DNA from: Locusta migratoria | Taxonomy: Eukaryota; Arthropoda; Insecta; Orthoptera; Acrididae | Direction of reading: 5' to 3' | Length of the DNA stretch: 64,000 nucleotides | Assembly: GCA_026315105.1 (NCBI GenBank) | Contig: CM048745.1 | Span: 742,385,006 to 742,449,005 of the forward strand | In this document: in pieces, positions 8,863-19,222 of the stretch | How the letters are laid out: the number at the start of each line of letters is the position of its first letter | Position numbering within the stretch: the stretch's first letter is position 1 | Position numbers and translations under genes: made by a program | The notes under the pieces: generated by a model | Seen by the model: the letters and a program-made list of their open reading frames with translations, nothing else | The model's database searches: none | Told to the model about the DNA's origin: nothing

Positions 8863-10419
8863 ATGTTTAAGTCCGCGTCCTCTCCATACAGTTAGAACTG
8901 CTGGTCCATCTGTGGACAAAAAAAAACTGACTCTAGGATCAAGGACCTCTATACAATCTGGGTATATAATTCTGGTCTCTAGACACAGAACTGAAGCGTA
9001 CATGCACATTCTTATGTTTTGAGCAAGACTTCACATTGCTCGCCATGTTTTAATTAATTCGGCAAACGAATTTCCGTCAGTTACTACGTGACAAAAGCTA
9101 ATTGCTTAGCTCTTGATTCGAAATTTATGTCAGTATGCGATGTAATAGGCTGAAATAGAGGTGGGCTCGTTTCCCTGTACTACTTCATATGACATAATTT
9201 GTCAAGAAACAGAATATTAACATCTACGGCTGGCACGCCCAGATAGTTGAATATCCAGATCGTATATAGATGGATAGGATGGATGATAAAACGTCTTTGG
9301 TACTGGACAGCGACATTATTTCAGCATTTCGCGGAGTTCATCAAGTGATACTACAAGTATGCAGTGTGACATGGCATTCTTGCAAGGAAAACTCTCCATC
9401 GTGCCCCTCTCAGATTCAGTGGTAAGCCGGCGCAATGAGTAGCCACTGCAAAAGTGATTAGCATTTGAACCTTCTCGGCCAGCGGGTTCAAGGTCAACAG
9501 CAGTGTCGCCGCGTAACACCGCCAACAGGTAAAATGCGTATGCGACTCTCGCTGTCGCTGTATGCAGAAGATTAACACGTTTGGGACGAATGACTGGTGA
9601 TTCATTTTCACTTGGACCTGACTTCTTTTGTGGCGTAAATTGAATCTTACGTGGCCAACAATACGATATATAACAAGAAAAAATATATACCACGATATCA
9701 GTATAATTCTGGCGTCACGCCACAGTGGCGTTCGCAGGCCGCTAGGATAGATAGTGGCGTTATGGTAGGCAAACCCACATAACAAACAACCAGCATCGAA
9801 ACTGTCTGTATCGCAAATTGTTGTTTTCCAATTCGCGTTCATATTTTTAACGGTATATTTTATATTCTGATATATTTTGTAACGTTAGTAATTTTTATTT
9901 TTACTTGTCTGAGACACTTTCCTTTCAAATTTAGATACGTGAGTTTCAGAAAGTTGGGGAGAAGTAATAATCGATGTAAAGAATCTATTTATTGTACAGG
10001 AATATAGTTATGTATAAAAAGAAATTGTAAATATACGAAGAAAAAACAGTAATTGAAAGAAAATCACTTCCACTTATAAATCTTCGATATGTCTCTGGGA
10101 AATTGGTCTTATGAGATAATTTACCTTTTAGAACGAAAAGTATCCAAATGGTGGAATAATGAAGATGAATATTTGAAGAGCTACATAAAATCAGTTGACA
10201 CCTTAACTCACGGACGAAGCAGCCTCAGTGACAGCAAACTGTCTACTGAGGGCCTGGCCGGAGTGTTACTTTTAACCTGCAAGCCAGAACGAGCCTATGA
10301 GCCTTGGTCAGGTGAGTGTTCAGTGACGCCACACAGGCGATCGCCGTCCGGTAGGCAAGGCGGCCCTCACGCTCCAGTGGCGTGAGCCCTCACGAACGTG
10401 TTTAAAAGAAGAAAAAAAA
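8863..10419. other. Unrecognised sequence (about 1.5 kb)
   Basis: Minus-strand open frames of 125-163 codons overlap around 9316-9842 in two frames, but neither shows a domain, signal peptide or codon pattern I recognise. The 10250-10390 part is GC-richer without a clear identity. Confidence 0.35.
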
Positions 10420-10560
10420 TGTTCAAATGTTTGTAATGCTTATGGGATGCTGGGGGGCCATCAGTCCTTAAACTTACAAACTACTTATGAACTACCTTAT
10501 ACCACACACAAATATATACAGACAGGAAACCTCCATAAGAGCCCGGTTCAATGCTCAGGG
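10420..10560 (-). repeat. SINE fragment
   Basis: Tail and body (aaatgttcaaatgtttgtaat ... caaactacttatgaac) are followed by a degenerate B box (gcccggttcaatgctc on the plus strand); the A-box half is missing. Confidence 0.7.
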
Positions 10561-10914
10561 GTGCAGACAGGGGGGTTACCAGCAGTTCTGTAAGATGGTC
10601 CATGATGGCGCTGCGATCAGAATCAGCCATTAAAACTGGCCAGAGCAGGCGGCAGGTAGCGGCTGTCCCCACAACCACTTCCCCTCAAACATCGGAACAC
10701 TGGACACAGCCATGGCCTCATGGCAGGCGGCACGAGCTCTCCCCTCAGCCTCCCCTTCACGCTATCCTCTGACTGCGAGTGGCACCCTCAGAAGTGCCTC
10801 TAGTGTGGTCCATCAGTACTAAGCCGGGGAACTGCCTGGCACCTGGTGGCATCTTACGGAACTACGAGGGGAGCGTAGGACAGAGGTTTAGGGGGGGCTT
10901 CTTCTCTGTATATG
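10561..10914. other. Unrecognised GC-richer sequence
   Basis: No repeat or gene motif identified. Confidence 0.35.
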
Positions 10915-11045
10915 TTACTCTGTGCTTATACTAAAGACGACACAAACATCCATTCCCGAGGGGGGATTCGATCCCTCGACGGGGAACGGCCTCGCACATT
11001 GGAGCGTAGCGCCTCAATGTGCTTGGCCGCTCTGCCGCGCAACTT
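10915..11045 (-). repeat. SINE head fragment
   Basis: Contains ttatactaaagacgacacaaa, the B box (ggattcgatccctcg on the plus strand), a long gcgcctcaatgtgcttggccg A-box region and ctgccgcgcaac. The distal tail is missing. Confidence 0.75.
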
Positions 11046-11239
11046 TAACAAATGCGCAGGAAGACTCGCAGACGTTGTCACGGAACATACTGTTAAATCA
11101 GTGAGTCTGAAAGAGGGCGGACCTATCAGCGAAAATTGTTGCTCTTGTCGGACGAAGTATTTCGGTAGTGCAACGGGTGCTTGCAAGAATGGTTCACGGA
11201 AGGTGGTACAACACGAAATGGTTCAGGTTGCTCTACTCC

Positions 11240-11335
11240 TCACTGTAGGGTGTGTGTGTTGTCCTTAGCATAAGTCAGTTTAAGTAAGCCTAGGGACTGA
11301 TAACCACATATGTCCCTTAGAATTACAAAACTTTC
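11240..11335 (+). repeat. SINE tail fragment
   Basis: From gtgtgtgtgttgtccttagca through agcctagggactgataacc to tacaaaactttcaac; the tRNA-like head is absent. Confidence 0.7.
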
Positions 11336-11464
11336 AACATTCGCAACACTGGGGCAGTGTAACACTGTAGGGGGTGAGAGTCCGCCACCGTTTATTATGT
11401 CATGCGTTACGTGCGCGTCGTAAACTTCTCCGTCTACCTTTGACTAATTTGAAGAAACATAGTA

Positions 11465-11585
11465 GATGACAATGGTGTAAGGGATTACGGCACTGGGACC
11501 AGGAACGCCGTCAGATAATATTTCCGGACGAGTCCAGGCTCTGTAAACATGAGAGTCACTTTTAATTCGACGTAGACAGGGAGAG
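11465..11585 (+). pseudogene. Tc1-like transposase fragment
   Basis: The plus-strand translation contains WDQERRQIIFPDESRLC, the Tc1 block around the first catalytic aspartate (F-x-DE-S-R). It is cut off at about 11590 by the LINE that follows. Confidence 0.6.
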
Positions 11586-11589
11586 TGCA

Positions 11590-12957
11590 GAGTACCAAGA
11601 GACTGGCAAAAGGCACAGGTAACTCCTGTGTATAAGAAAGGCAACAGAACGAACCCACCAAATTACAGACCTGTAACACTGAGATCAGTTTGCTGTAGAA
11701 TTCTTGAACATATTCACATTTCCAATACAGTAAAATTCCTTGAGACGAAAAAGCTTCTGTCCATGCATCAGACCACTTTAGGAAGCATCGATCGTGCCAA
11801 ACCCAGCTTGCCCTTTTGTCTCAAGACATCTGGCGTGTTATGGATGAAGGGCAACAGGCAGACTGCATATTTCTCGATTTTCGGAAGATGTTTGACACGA
11901 TACCGCCGCGGCGGAGTGTCCGAGCGCATTGATGTGCTATGCTCCGATGCGCGAGGCCGTAAACCGTTGAGGGTTCGAATCCCCCCTCGGGCATGGATGT
12001 TTGTGCTGTCTTTAGTATAAGGTAGTTTATAAGTAGTTTGTAAGTTAGGGACTGACAACCCCGCAATTAAGTCCCATAAGCTTAACAGACATTTGAACCA
12101 TTTTTGACACGGTACCGCACTATAGACTGTTAACGAAGATACGGGTTTATGGAATAGGTACCCAAATATGTGAGTGGCTCGAAGACTACTTAAGTAATAG
12201 AACCCAGTACATTGTCCTCGATAGCGAGTGTTTGTCAGACACTAGGGTATCATCAGGAGTGCTTTAGAGAAGTGTGACAGGGCCGACATTATTTTCTTTC
12301 TATATAAATGACCTGACGAACTGAGTGTGTTGCAATCTACGGCTGTTTGCTGATGTTCAAATACAGCATTAGTAGTGTGCTGTTTGACAGAGTCGTGTCA
12401 ATTAAATACCTATGAGTAACTCTGTACAGCATATAAGGGATAGTTGTGCGGAAGGCAAATGGTCGACTTCGCTTTATTGGGACAATTGGGAAGGTGCGAT
12501 TCGTCTGTAAAGGAGACAGAATGTAAAGTGCTTGTGCGATCCCGTCTTTAGTATTGCTCAAGTGTTTGGGATCCCCACCAGATCGGTCTAACGGTGGAGT
12601 TCACAGGTGGACTAGGTTTAGAACAGGTAGATTCGATCAATGCACGAGTGTTACTAAAATTCTTCGGGAAATCAACAGGGAGTCGCTGAAGGAAAGGAGA
12701 CGTTCTTTTCAAGAAGTACTGTTGAAAAATTTAGAGAGCCGGTATTTGAGGCGGAATGTAGAATAATTCTACTGGCGCCAAACAACATTTCCTGTAAAGA
12801 CCACAAAGATCAGAGAGATTAGGGCTCGAACGGATGCATACAAGTATCCGTTTTTCCCTCGTTCTGTATCATAATGGAACAATAAAGCAAGTAACTAGCA
12901 GTGGTACTGAGTACCCTCCACCACGCACCTTTGGGTGGATTGCGGAGTATGTATGTA
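11590..12957 (+). pseudogene. CR1/Jockey-like LINE (RT to 3' end)
   Basis: Plus-strand non-LTR retrotransposon fragment. Translation shows WQKAQVTPVYKKGNR, NPPNYRPVTL, an IFLDFRK block near 11875-11890 (RT motif A region), then, after a SINE, PHYRLLTKI..GI..WL..YL..R, a degraded SSGVL..GP.LF..YINDL and LFAD-like motif C near 12350. Stops and shifts are frequent. The 3' end reads gtaccctccaccacgcacc...gcggagtatgtatgta, and its terminal tail continues at 14264 after the Tc1 element. The native element copies its RNA at the target site by target-primed reverse transcription. Confidence 0.78.
11905..12102 (+). repeat. SINE inserted in LINE RT
   Basis: Flanked by tttgacacgatacc (11891-11904) and tttgacacggtacc (12103-12116), one mismatch in 14. 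Removing it makes the LINE frame continuous across motif A (FDT), so the SINE is the later arrival. Confidence 0.92.
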
Positions 12958-14263
12958 CACTACTGGCCATTAAAATTGTTACAGCAAGAAGAAACGCAGA
13001 TGATTAACGGGTATTCATGGGACAAATACATTATACTAGAACTGACATGTGATTACATTTTCACGCAATTTGGGTGCATAGATCTTGAGAAATCACCTCT
13101 GGCCACAATCACGGCCTTAAGCCTGGGCATTGAGTCAAACAGAGCTTGGATGGAGTGTACAGGTGCAGATGCCCATGCAGCTTCAACACGATACCACAGT
13201 TCATTAAGAGTAGTGACTGGTGTATTGTGACGAGCCAGTTGCTCGGCCACCATTGACCAGACGTTTTTATTGGTGAGAGATCTGGAGAATGTGGTGGCCA
13301 CGGTAGCAGTCGAACATTTTCCGTATCCAGAAAGGCCCGTACATGACCTGCAACATGCGGTCGTGCATTATCCTGCTGAAATGTAGGGTTTCGCAGGAAT
13401 AGAATGAAGGGTAGAGCCACGGGTCGTAACACATCTGAAATGTAACGGCCACTGTTAAAAGTGCCGTCGATGCGAACAACAGGTGACTGAGACGTGTAAC
13501 CAATGGCAACCCATACCATCACGTCAGGTGATACGCCAGTATGGCGATGACGAATACACTTGCAATGTTCGTTCACCGTGATGTCACCAAACAAGCTGTA
13601 AACAGAATCTGGATTCATAGTAAAAAATGACGTTATGCCACTCGTGCACCCAGGTTCGTCGTTGCGTACACCAACGCAGGCGCTTCTGTCTGTAATGCCG
13701 CTTCAAGGGTAACGGCAGCCATGGTTTCCGAGCTGATAGCCCATGCTGCTGCAAACGTCGTCGAACTGTTAGTGCAGGTGTTGTTGTCTTGCAAACGTCA
13801 CTGTCTGTTGACTCAGAGATCGAGCGTGGCTGCACGATCCATTACAGCCATGCGGATAAGATGCCTGTCATCTCGACTGCTAGTGATACGGCGTTCCGTA
13901 TTGCCCTCTTGATCCCACCGATTCCATATTCTGCTAACAGTCATTGGATCGCGACCAACGCGAGCAGCAATGTCGCGATACGATAAACCACTTTATCAAA
14001 GTCGGAAACATGATGGTACGCATTTCTCCTCTTTACACGAGGCATCACAACAACGTTTCACCAGGCAACGCCGGTCAACTGCTGTTTGTGTATGAGAAAT
14101 CGGTTGGAAACTTTCCTCATGTCAGCACGTTGTAGGTGTCGCCATCGGCGCCAACCTTGTGTGAATGCTCTGAAAAGCTAAGCATTTGCATATCACAGCA
14201 TCTTCTTCCTGTCGGTGAAATTTCGCGACTGTAGCACGTCATCTTCGTCTAATGGCCAGGGTT
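12958..14263 (-). mobile_element. Tc1-type transposon in LINE tail
   Basis: About 1.3 kb with inverted ends: cactactggccattaaaatt on the left; the right end retains ctaatggccag. It lies in the LINE tail: gtatgta at 12951-12957 before it and tgtagaggtagaagtag after it together rebuild the usual LINE 3' end. TA precedes the left end, as expected for this superfamily. Confidence 0.85.
13109..13900 (-). pseudogene. Tc1 transposase, frameshifted, catalytic D lost
   Basis: DDE-type cut-and-paste transposase. The N-terminal frame includes the paired-like helix-turn-helix region (RRRLQQHGLSARKPW...) and ends with FYYESRFCLQL, where active relatives have FTDESRF; the first catalytic aspartate is therefore tyrosine. 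The frame then shifts, and 13618-13109 carries VMVWVAIGY, the second motif FQQDNARPH and the third SPDLSPI, followed by a stop-free but diverged C-terminus. Confidence 0.85.
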
Positions 14264-14369
14264 GTAGAGGTAGAAGTAGAGCAGCATTACAGTGACTGTA
14301 TCTGTACAAGGCATGTAGCGCCAACTCAAGAGCTCAATGTGTGGAGTGATGCTGGGTACAACCACGAGT

Positions 14370-14545
14370 CGCTTGGAATGGTTACGTGGTCTAAGGCGTC
14401 GTGCAACGGGCTGGGCTGGCCTTTCGGCGGGAGACTCGAGTCGTCCCTCAGGTGTGTGTATATGTTGTCCTTAGAATAAGTTGCTTAAGTAATTTGTAAT
14501 TCTAGAGACTGACGACCATATTTTGATCCAATAGGTTTACAAAAA
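14370..14545 (+). repeat. Diverged SINE
   Basis: Head remnant cttggaatggttacgtggtc, B-box-like gactcgagtcgtccctc, then gtgtatatgttgtccttag and a body ending tttacaaaaaatc. Confidence 0.65.
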
Positions 14546-14564
14546 ATCACAGTTGTGGTGTATC

Positions 14565-14905
14565 TAGGGCATGGTAGTGACCAGTATGACCTACGTCAAT
14601 GATAGACTGCGACCAATGGCCACATCCTTTCTGCACGATACCCCGGACGCCATTTTTCAGCAAGATAATGCACGACCGCGAGTCCTCACCTTTCCGCAAT
14701 AGAAAATGTGTGTGAGGTGGTGGAACAACGTATGCAGCGCTGTCAGCCAATGCCCAAAACCACACGTTAACTTTGGAACCCGGTGGTTGCATGATGGCTG
14801 GCTATATGACAGGACGATATTCGCGCCTTATACGCGCCGATGCCATCACGTATTGAACAAGTTATCAGGGCCGACGGCGGAATCTATTCCTACTAGGCTG
14901 CAGGA
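14565..14905 (+). pseudogene. Second Tc1-like transposase fragment
   Basis: FQQDNARPRVLTF (second catalytic aspartate block) is encoded at about 14655-14695; near 14850 a RIEQVIRADGGIYSY-like C-terminal segment appears. The stretch between is disrupted. It resembles a different Tc1 subfamily from the 12958-14263 element. Confidence 0.5.
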
Positions 14906-15015
14906 CACACGCTGAACCCAGTTAGGTTAAATAATAATCATTTCTTCATAATATACTCATGAAACGTCCTATGATTATGAACTTCATATATCTAGTCTGT
15001 TTTAATTATTTATTA

Positions 15016-15780
15016 CTAGCTGAAAATCCGGCGTTGCCCGGGTATTTATTTATTTATTCCTGCCATTTTTCAGGTATATATTCATTTGTGTACGGGCTAT
15101 ATGCCTGTAAATCTCTTAGAAATACAATAAGTAGTAATGAAGTAATAGATTAAAATTGCGGCGGTTTTCTATGAACGTTACTGCTTATGCGCTCATATCT
15201 CATGAATTACGTGTCATATTGTGATACAATTTAGAAGGTACATTCAACTATCTGCGAGTATACTGTCTGAAAAATATCCTAAGGCCACAATTTGTAGTGT
15301 ACAAATTATAAATTGCTACGTCATACCGAAAGCCGTAGTTTTAGTCCACGAACAGCGGAACGTTACTGCTTATGTCCTCATATCTTATGAACTACGTGTC
15401 GTACTGTGATTCAATTTAAGAGGTACATCCAACTATATGTGTGTATACTGTCTGTAAAATTTCCTGCGGCTTCAATTTGTAGTGTACAAATTATAAATTT
15501 TAACGGCATACCGAATGCCGTAATTTTACTCAATAAAAAGCGGAAAAGTAGTAAGCGAGAAACTTTTTTCCTTTCATGATTTTGCTATGGTTCTCAGCGA
15601 GAAAAAGTTTAATAAAGGTTTGAAATTATGTTTAAAGTTTGTTGCAAGTCGCTAAGTACTGTCATTTTCATATAGTGTATTTCGAAAGTCTCGCCGCATT
15701 ATATGGCATTTTTTGCGATTTCTATTGGTTATGACATAATATCTTTTGAACCATGTGCCGTATGTGATTCTTAAATTCAA
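15016..15780 (-). mobile_element. Non-autonomous Helitron-like element, 3' part
   Basis: Read on the minus strand, it ends with hairpin CCGG-GCAACG-CCGG, eight bases, then CTAG followed by T: the hallmark Helitron 3' terminus. The body matches the reverse complement of 23880-24485 (shared ccgaa(t/a)gccgtagtttt and acaatttgtagtgtacaaa blocks), with an internal partial duplication (15183-15340 versus 15356-15540). No coding capacity; the 5' TC end is not found. Confidence 0.65.
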
Positions 15781-15799
15781 ATGTTCAAATGTTTGTTTG

Positions 15800-16700
15800 G
15801 TTAGTGATGAACTGGTTCATACAAGTGAAGAGAAGATTAAGCACAACCGTAAATTTACACTTACACGGAAAGTACTTGGGCTCTAACAAGTACAAATACA
15901 CGGAAATCGTATGAGAGACAATGTAAAAGTCCCTTATTGCACCAGTGATACTCCCCGCATCTGCAAAACTCAGCAGTCGCCCGTTAGAGGCCTCTGCATG
16001 TTCCATGCCACATTCCACTCTGACCTGCCGGTAAAACAGTAGTGGCGGTGCAGTGTGCCTCTAAAGTTGCGTTTTATGACGTTATTTTCATAGTGAAGCG
16101 TCGGATGGATCGGCGATTGGTAATCAATTCTGCTAATATAGTTTGATTGGTTTAGACGCAGTTACGAAGACACCTTCTTCGTGAAGATGGTGTTGGTGTA
16201 GAAAATGAATCATTCGCTGTTACCTGGTATCTATTATAGTGTTTCTAATTTATGCTCATATTTCTGCACTATAAAAGATACCCGAAAACATGCGAATGAT
16301 TCATCTTCATCACAATACCATTTTTCACGAAGAAGGGCTCTTCGGAATTTCATCTCAACCAACCGCAATAGATTAGAAGGATTGATTACCAATGGATCAC
16401 CCATCTGACGCTTCACTACACAAATAATGTCACAAAGCGCAACTTCAGAGGCTCACCGCAGTGTACCTACTGGTTCCGACTGGTGTACCGGCAGGTCAAA
16501 GTGCAATGCGGAGTGGCTCACGCAGAGGCCTCTAATGGGCGACTGCAAAGTTTTGCAGATACGAGAATATTGCTAGTGGAATAAGGGACCTCTATATCAT
16601 CTCTCACATGATTTTGGTGTATTTGTGTTTATTCGAGCCCGAGTGCTATCCTTGTTAGTACCCTTCATAAGGAAGTTTCGCAAATATCACGATCACTAAT
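15800..16700. repeat. Large foldback element (about 0.9 kb)
   Basis: The left half (about 15800-16240) is an imperfect inverted copy of the right half (about 16250-16695). Matching pairs include aatcgtatgagagacaatgt / atctctcacatgattttggt and acaccttcttcgtgaagatg / acgaagaagggctcttcgg. The two arms meet near 16245 with little spacer. It abuts mariner-type coding sequence at 16700, so it could be the inverted end of that element or an independent foldback. Confidence 0.7.
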
Positions 16701-17430
16701 CCATGAAATTGTTACTGAAAAGCTGAAATTTGGAAAACTCGCTCACGTTGGGTATCCAAAATTGTTATTGAACAAAACAAAAAACAACGGATGGGCAGTG
16801 TACTTCAGTTTTTGACACGCTACAATGAGGAAGGCGATTTTTTTCTTGTATAATCACGTAGGATGAAACTTGGGTATCGTACGGCACCACTGATACAAAA
16901 AGGCAATCAGTGGAATGGAGGCACACTTCATCCCCAACAAAGGTTAAGCGTAAGCAAATCCGGATACCTCTAAAAGTCATGTACGCCGTTTTTTTTTTTT
17001 TTTTTTGGACAGAAAAGGCATTTTGCTGATTGATTCTTACCTCGAGGCCAAACAATCAGTGCATGTATTGGTTACTGCGTGACTATTAAGTAACTGTGCC
17101 GCACAATACAGAATAAGCGCCAAGGATTACTGTCAAAAGGTAGTGTTTTTTACTATAATACCTGCCCTCACACGGCGCATGTAACCAAACAACTCTTATG
17201 TGGGAATTTCACTGGGACGTGTCTGATAATCCTCCGTACAGCCTGGACTTCTCTTCTTACACCTAAAACTGTCCTTGGTGGTGAACACTTCAACGATGAT
17301 GACGAGCTGAAAGAACTTGTTACCACATGGTTGAATACACAGGCGACAACCTACCACGAAGAAGGCGCACAAAATCTTTACCCCGCTACGACAACTGCCT
17401 ACAAAATTTCGGAAGCTATGTAGAAAAGTA
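16700..17430 (+). pseudogene. mariner transposase relic
   Basis: Frame-hopping translation gives KLAHVGYPKLLL, DETWVSYGTTDTKRQSVEW (first catalytic aspartate, about 16862), KVMYAVFF where WD is expected, a degraded second motif, SDNPPYSLDFSSY in place of HPPYSPDLAPSDY, and DDDELKELVTTWLN near the end. An 18-base T run (16989-17006) sits inside the coding region. The protein would have been a mariner DD34D transposase; this copy is inactive. Confidence 0.75.
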
Positions 17431-18430
17431 GTTATAGATTTTTGTACAATAAATATTTTTTTCTGTATCTGTACACGTTTGTTTTATGTAGCCAAACGGT
17501 ACATACTTTGTGGACATACCTCGTGTATGTTATGTGTAGTTGAAAACTACCAATTAACATATCTGCAATGTGACAAACGGACATCTTGCCATTCTTGCAG
17601 GCTACGAGGTCTGTGTGTTTACTGCTTGTACTTGAGAGCGCAGATCTGCGTCATTCAATACGCTGCGTCACCGCATGTGTCCCTGGGAGTGTGCAGCGAC
17701 TGCTTTGAAGAGGTGCGGTGCTCAGAGTGTAAACACCGACAGCTCACCGACTCACTAGCAGCCATGCCTCAGCAGGAACGTCCTGTAAAACATAAACAGT
17801 CGATATTTATGTTTCAATGGATAAAAAAGCAGCCCTCGTTCGCAAATTAAAAACTGTTTAACCTGGTTTCGGCAATTACTAAGATTGTCTTCATCATAAA
17901 TTATAAAATGAAACAAGTCACGTAATAAAATATACTATTCAGCTGTAAAGCTTACGTAACAATGTTTAAAAAGAAATTTTGAGAAAATGCTAGCCACTAT
18001 GGGCTGCACGCCTGCACGGAGGCATCAGACTGGCGTGTGCTAAGTGGAGTTGTGAACAGGAAGATGTCACCTCAGTAGTGCCATCTAGTAGCCGCAGTAC
18101 CAACTAGGCTACTGTACAGAGAAAAACAGTATTGAAAACAACAATTGCTATAAAATGCTTTAACATGAGAGATGGCTGAGGCGTTATTTTGGCAATACAA
18201 TATTAGTAGAGAGAATAAATAACAAAGTATTAATAAGCACAATAGTTAAAAATTAGCTTCTGTAATATAAATGCTTTGGATGAAGTCAGAAAAAAATATT
18301 TCGGACACTGCATGAAGTACAATATCAAAGACTGAGTAACGGCTTAATAACATTAAAAAACTTCTATTACGGAGTTATAAATGTTCATTTACAATAAGCC
18401 CGTCACTACGAGAAAAATGTTTAAATATTT

Positions 18431-18432
<2 letters not shown>
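17431..18432. other. Unrecognised sequence with a Cys-rich open frame
   Basis: A 123-codon plus-strand frame (17479-17850) is rich in cysteine but its spacing matches no zinc-finger type, and it starts in mariner-flanking sequence; I do not call it a gene. At 17855-17895 the minus strand shows ATGAAGA...GAAAcc, a decayed hammerhead-like core. The rest is unidentified. Confidence 0.35.

Positions 18433-18461
<29 letters not shown>
18433..18461. repeat. Poly-A tract (29 bases)
   Basis: A pure A run with no recognisable retroelement body on either side. Confidence 0.95.
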
Positions 18462-18464
<3 letters not shown>

Positions 18465-18895
18465 GTTTCATGTTATTCCGTTTTAAGACCGTTTGTAGAC
18501 GATATGTTATTTCCGCAATCACACGATAGCACGGCATAGAACAAAATTTAGAGAAATGATTGAAATGAAGTGATGGTACGGCTTTCAGTGGCCGGAATAT
18601 TCCCATCGGTGTTCTACCGTCTTCTGCAAGTCTCTTTATTGGCACAACTTCAGCGAGTTGTGGGTCGATGATGCTGATAAAATTAATGATGAGGACAAAT
18701 GCATAACAGCTAGTCTCCTGCCGGAAATCGAACCCGCTCCCCTTTCATGGCGCTCGAAAACGCTGAAACATTATTTTGATTTTAAAAAACTAAAAATGAA
18801 CACCATATATATGAAGCATTTAGAGCGAACAGGATGAGATGGTGGGAGGAGCAAGGTTACCTAAGAGGGTCATGGGTTCGGCAGTAGAGGCTAAG

Positions 18896-18973
18896 AAGAC
18901 TCGAGGCAAGGGACTGATAACCGTTGATGTTTAGTGCCTTTCAAAAACCACCAACCACCACCAAGACTCGAGG
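18896..18973 (+). mobile_element. 56-bp retroelement 3' tail with 11-bp target duplication
   Basis: aagactcgagg occurs perfectly at 18896-18906 and 18963-18973. Between them lie 56 bases that start caagggactgataacc and end in ccaccaaccaccacc. The layout is that of an extremely 5'-truncated, target-primed insertion with an ACC-rich 3' tail; the parent family is not identified. Confidence 0.75.
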
Positions 18974-19082
18974 TGGACCAAGGAGATAGTACTTCGATTC
19001 AGTCAAGAATGATTTTGAAGTAACATGCTTAAAATAAGACTTTGCCTTAGAGTGGACGCTGAAAGGCATAATGTCTTTAATG

Positions 19083-19222
19083 AAAATGTTCAAATGTTTG
19101 TAAATCTATCGGACCAAACTGCGTGGTCATCAGTCCGTAGCTTACAAACTACTTAAACCTAGGTAAACTAACCTACGGACAAACACACACACCCATGCCC
19201 CAGGGAGGACTCGAACCTGCAC
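19083..19222 (-). repeat. SINE fragment (tail and B box)
   Basis: Nearly identical to 7077-7235 but with a short (AC)n run and a break after gaggactcgaacctgcacg; the A-box half is missing. Confidence 0.8.

Noticed and set aside
9316..9842. Overlapping minus-strand frames of 125 and 163 codons
   Set aside because: Two frames are open over the same DNA with no domain, and composition looks non-coding.
17479..17850. Cysteine-rich 123-codon open frame
   Set aside because: Cysteine spacing fits no finger type, the region lies among degraded mariner and repeat sequence, and there is no splice or promoter support.
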